Position numbers and translations under genes: made by a program
Assembly (NCBI GenBank): GCA_031431235.1
Contig: JANPDA010000200.1
Location: 1 to 6,462 of the forward strand
From: JANNSW01 sp031431235
Lineage (GTDB): Bacteria; Pseudomonadota; Alphaproteobacteria; Rhizobiales; Hyphomicrobiaceae
DNA: 6,462 bases
Direction of reading: 5' to 3'
Shown: piece after piece, positions 5,339 to 6,462 of the stretch
Position numbering within the stretch: position 1 is the stretch's first letter
How the letters are laid out: each line of letters opens with the position of its first letter
The notes under the pieces: generated by a model
Told to the model about the DNA's origin: nothing
The model's database searches: none
The model's input: the letters and a program-made list of their open reading frames with translations, nothing else

Positions 5339-6462
5339 ATGGACTTCTCCCTTTCCGAAGAGCAGCGCCTGATCGTCGAGACGACGCGGGCGTTCGTTAC
5401 GAACGAGCTCTACCCCCACGAGGCCGAGCTGGAAGAGACCGGCCATCTGCGCCCCGAGCTGCGCGACGAATTGAAGAGGAAGGCGATGGCCGCTGGGCTC
5501 TACGCTGCCAATATGCCCGAGGATGTCGGCGGCGCCGGGCTCGATGCACTGACCTGGGTGCTCTACGAGAAGGAGCTCGGCAAGACCAGCTACGCGCTGC
5601 ACTACACTTGTGTCGCGCGCCCCTCCAACATCCTGCTCGCCTGCAACGCCGAGCAGCGCGAGCGCTATCTCTTCCCCTCGATCCGGGGCGAAGCCTCCGA
5701 TTGCCTCGCGCTGACCGAGCCCGGCACCGGCTCCGATCTGCGCGGCATGAAGACCTTCGCCAAGGCCGACGGCAGCGACTTCATCGTCAACGGCACCAAG
5801 CACTTCATCAGCCATGCCGACGAGGCGAGCTTCGTCATCCTGTTCGCCGCGACCGGCGAGGAGGAGACAGCCAAAGGCAAGAAGAAGCTGATCACCGCCT
5901 TCCTGGTCGATAAGGGGCACCCCGGCTTCACGGTCAGGCCCGGCTACAAGAACGTCTCCCACCGCGGCTACAACAACTGCATCCTCGAATTCACCGATTG
6001 CCGGCTGCCGAAGGCCCAGGTGCTCGGCGAGGTCGGTCGCGGCTTCGAGGTGGCAAACGATTGGCTGGGCGCCACCCGCCTGCAGGTGGCCGCCACCTGC
6101 ATCGGCCGCGCCGAGCGGGCGCTCGATGTGGCAAAACAGTGGGCGGTCGACCGGGTGCAGTTCGGCCAGAGCATCGGCAAGTTCCAGGGCGTCTCCTTCA
6201 AGCTCGCCGACATGGCGATGGAGCTGAAAGCCGCCGAGCTGCTGACGCTGGAAGCCGCCTGGAAGGTCGACCAGAAGACCGTCACCGATATGGACATGGC
6301 GATCGCGAAGCTCAAGGCCACCGAGGCGTTGGCCTTCATCGCCGATGAGGCGATCCAGATCCACGGCGGCATGGGCCTCATGGCCGACCTGCCGCTCGAG
6401 CGCATCTGGCGCGACGCCCGCGTCGAGCGCATCTGGGAAGGCACCAGCGAGATCCAGCGCCA
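5339..6462 (+). CDS. Acyl-CoA dehydrogenase, cut by the right window edge
   Basis: 374 codons are present and the frame is open to the edge; the family is usually about 380 residues, so only a few are missing. It is an FAD enzyme that puts a 2,3 double bond into an acyl-CoA, passing electrons to ETF. Seen: ALTEPGTGSD at 124-133 (FAD/substrate loop), FGQSIGKFQG in the C-terminal helical domain, QIHGGMG at 340-346, and WEGTSEIQR with the likely catalytic base Glu367. The start MDFSLSEEQRLIVE is typical. CGGAG at 5324-5328 lies 10 bases before the ATG, only 16 bases after the antitoxin stop, so it is probably co-transcribed with higBA or with the whole series. The substrate is unknown. Gamma-butyrobetainyl-CoA would link it to carnitine, but a branched or short-chain acyl-CoA is equally allowed. 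No CoA ligase, CoA transferase or ETF gene is in view to decide. Confidence 0.9.
   Translation, partial: MDFSLSEEQRLIVETTRAFVTNELYPHEAELEETGHLRPELRDELKRKAMAAGLYAANMPEDVGGAGLDALTWVLYEKELGKTSYALHYTCVARPSNILLACNAEQRERYLFPSIRGEASDCLALTEPGTGSDLRGMKTFAKADGSDFIVNGTKHFISHADEASFVILFAATGEEETAKGKKKLITAFLVDKGHPGFTVRPGYKNVSHRGYNNCILEFTDCRLPKAQVLGEVGRGFEVANDWLGATRLQVAATCIGRAERALDVAKQWAVDRVQFGQSIGKFQGVSFKLADMAMELKAAELLTLEAAWKVDQKTVTDMDMAIAKLKATEALAFIADEAIQIHGGMGLMADLPLERIWRDARVERIWEGTSEIQR

Noticed and set aside
5252..6364. Minus-strand open frame of 370 codons antisense to the acyl-CoA dehydrogenase
   Set aside because: The plus strand carries all the acyl-CoA dehydrogenase motifs. The antisense product is low in information and has no recognisable domain.

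Overview
The window is GC-rich (about 70% in a 60-base line hand-counted inside the fused dehydrogenase gene). Gene content and style (GlxA-type regulator, DUF849 enzyme, fused carnitine dehydrogenase/thioesterase) point to an alphaproteobacterium, probably of the Hyphomicrobiales or a nearby order. The genus cannot be fixed from the sequence alone.

Layout: positions 1-193 hold no convincing gene, only two small inverted repeats. A GlxA/CdhR-type AraC-family regulator lies on the minus strand (194-1174). It is divergent from a plus-strand series: a BKACE/DUF849 dehydrocarnitine cleavage enzyme (1270-2163), a 157-base gap filled by an array of about 8-base repeats in two opposed arms, a short-chain dehydrogenase (2321-3091), and a fused L-carnitine dehydrogenase/betainyl-CoA thioesterase (3134-4624). 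A HigB-HigA toxin-antitoxin pair with its own promoter and palindromic operator follows (4686-5322). Last is an acyl-CoA dehydrogenase that runs off the right edge (5339 to the end), lacking only its last residues.

Working together: the fused enzyme oxidises L-carnitine to 3-dehydrocarnitine. The BKACE enzyme condenses that with acetyl-CoA to give acetoacetate and betainyl-CoA. The thioesterase half of the fusion then releases glycine betaine. The divergent regulator probably senses carnitine or a product and switches the operon on. The SDR and the acyl-CoA dehydrogenase are the accessory members whose substrates are open; entry of other betaines (D-carnitine, gamma-butyrobetaine, crotonobetaine) is a reasonable guess only.

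Most worth a second look: the opposed octamer array between the first two operon genes; the toxin-antitoxin pair wedged inside a catabolic gene series only 16 bases from the next gene; and a fusion that joins the first and third, not consecutive, steps of the pathway. I see no clearly new defence, phage or mobile system.
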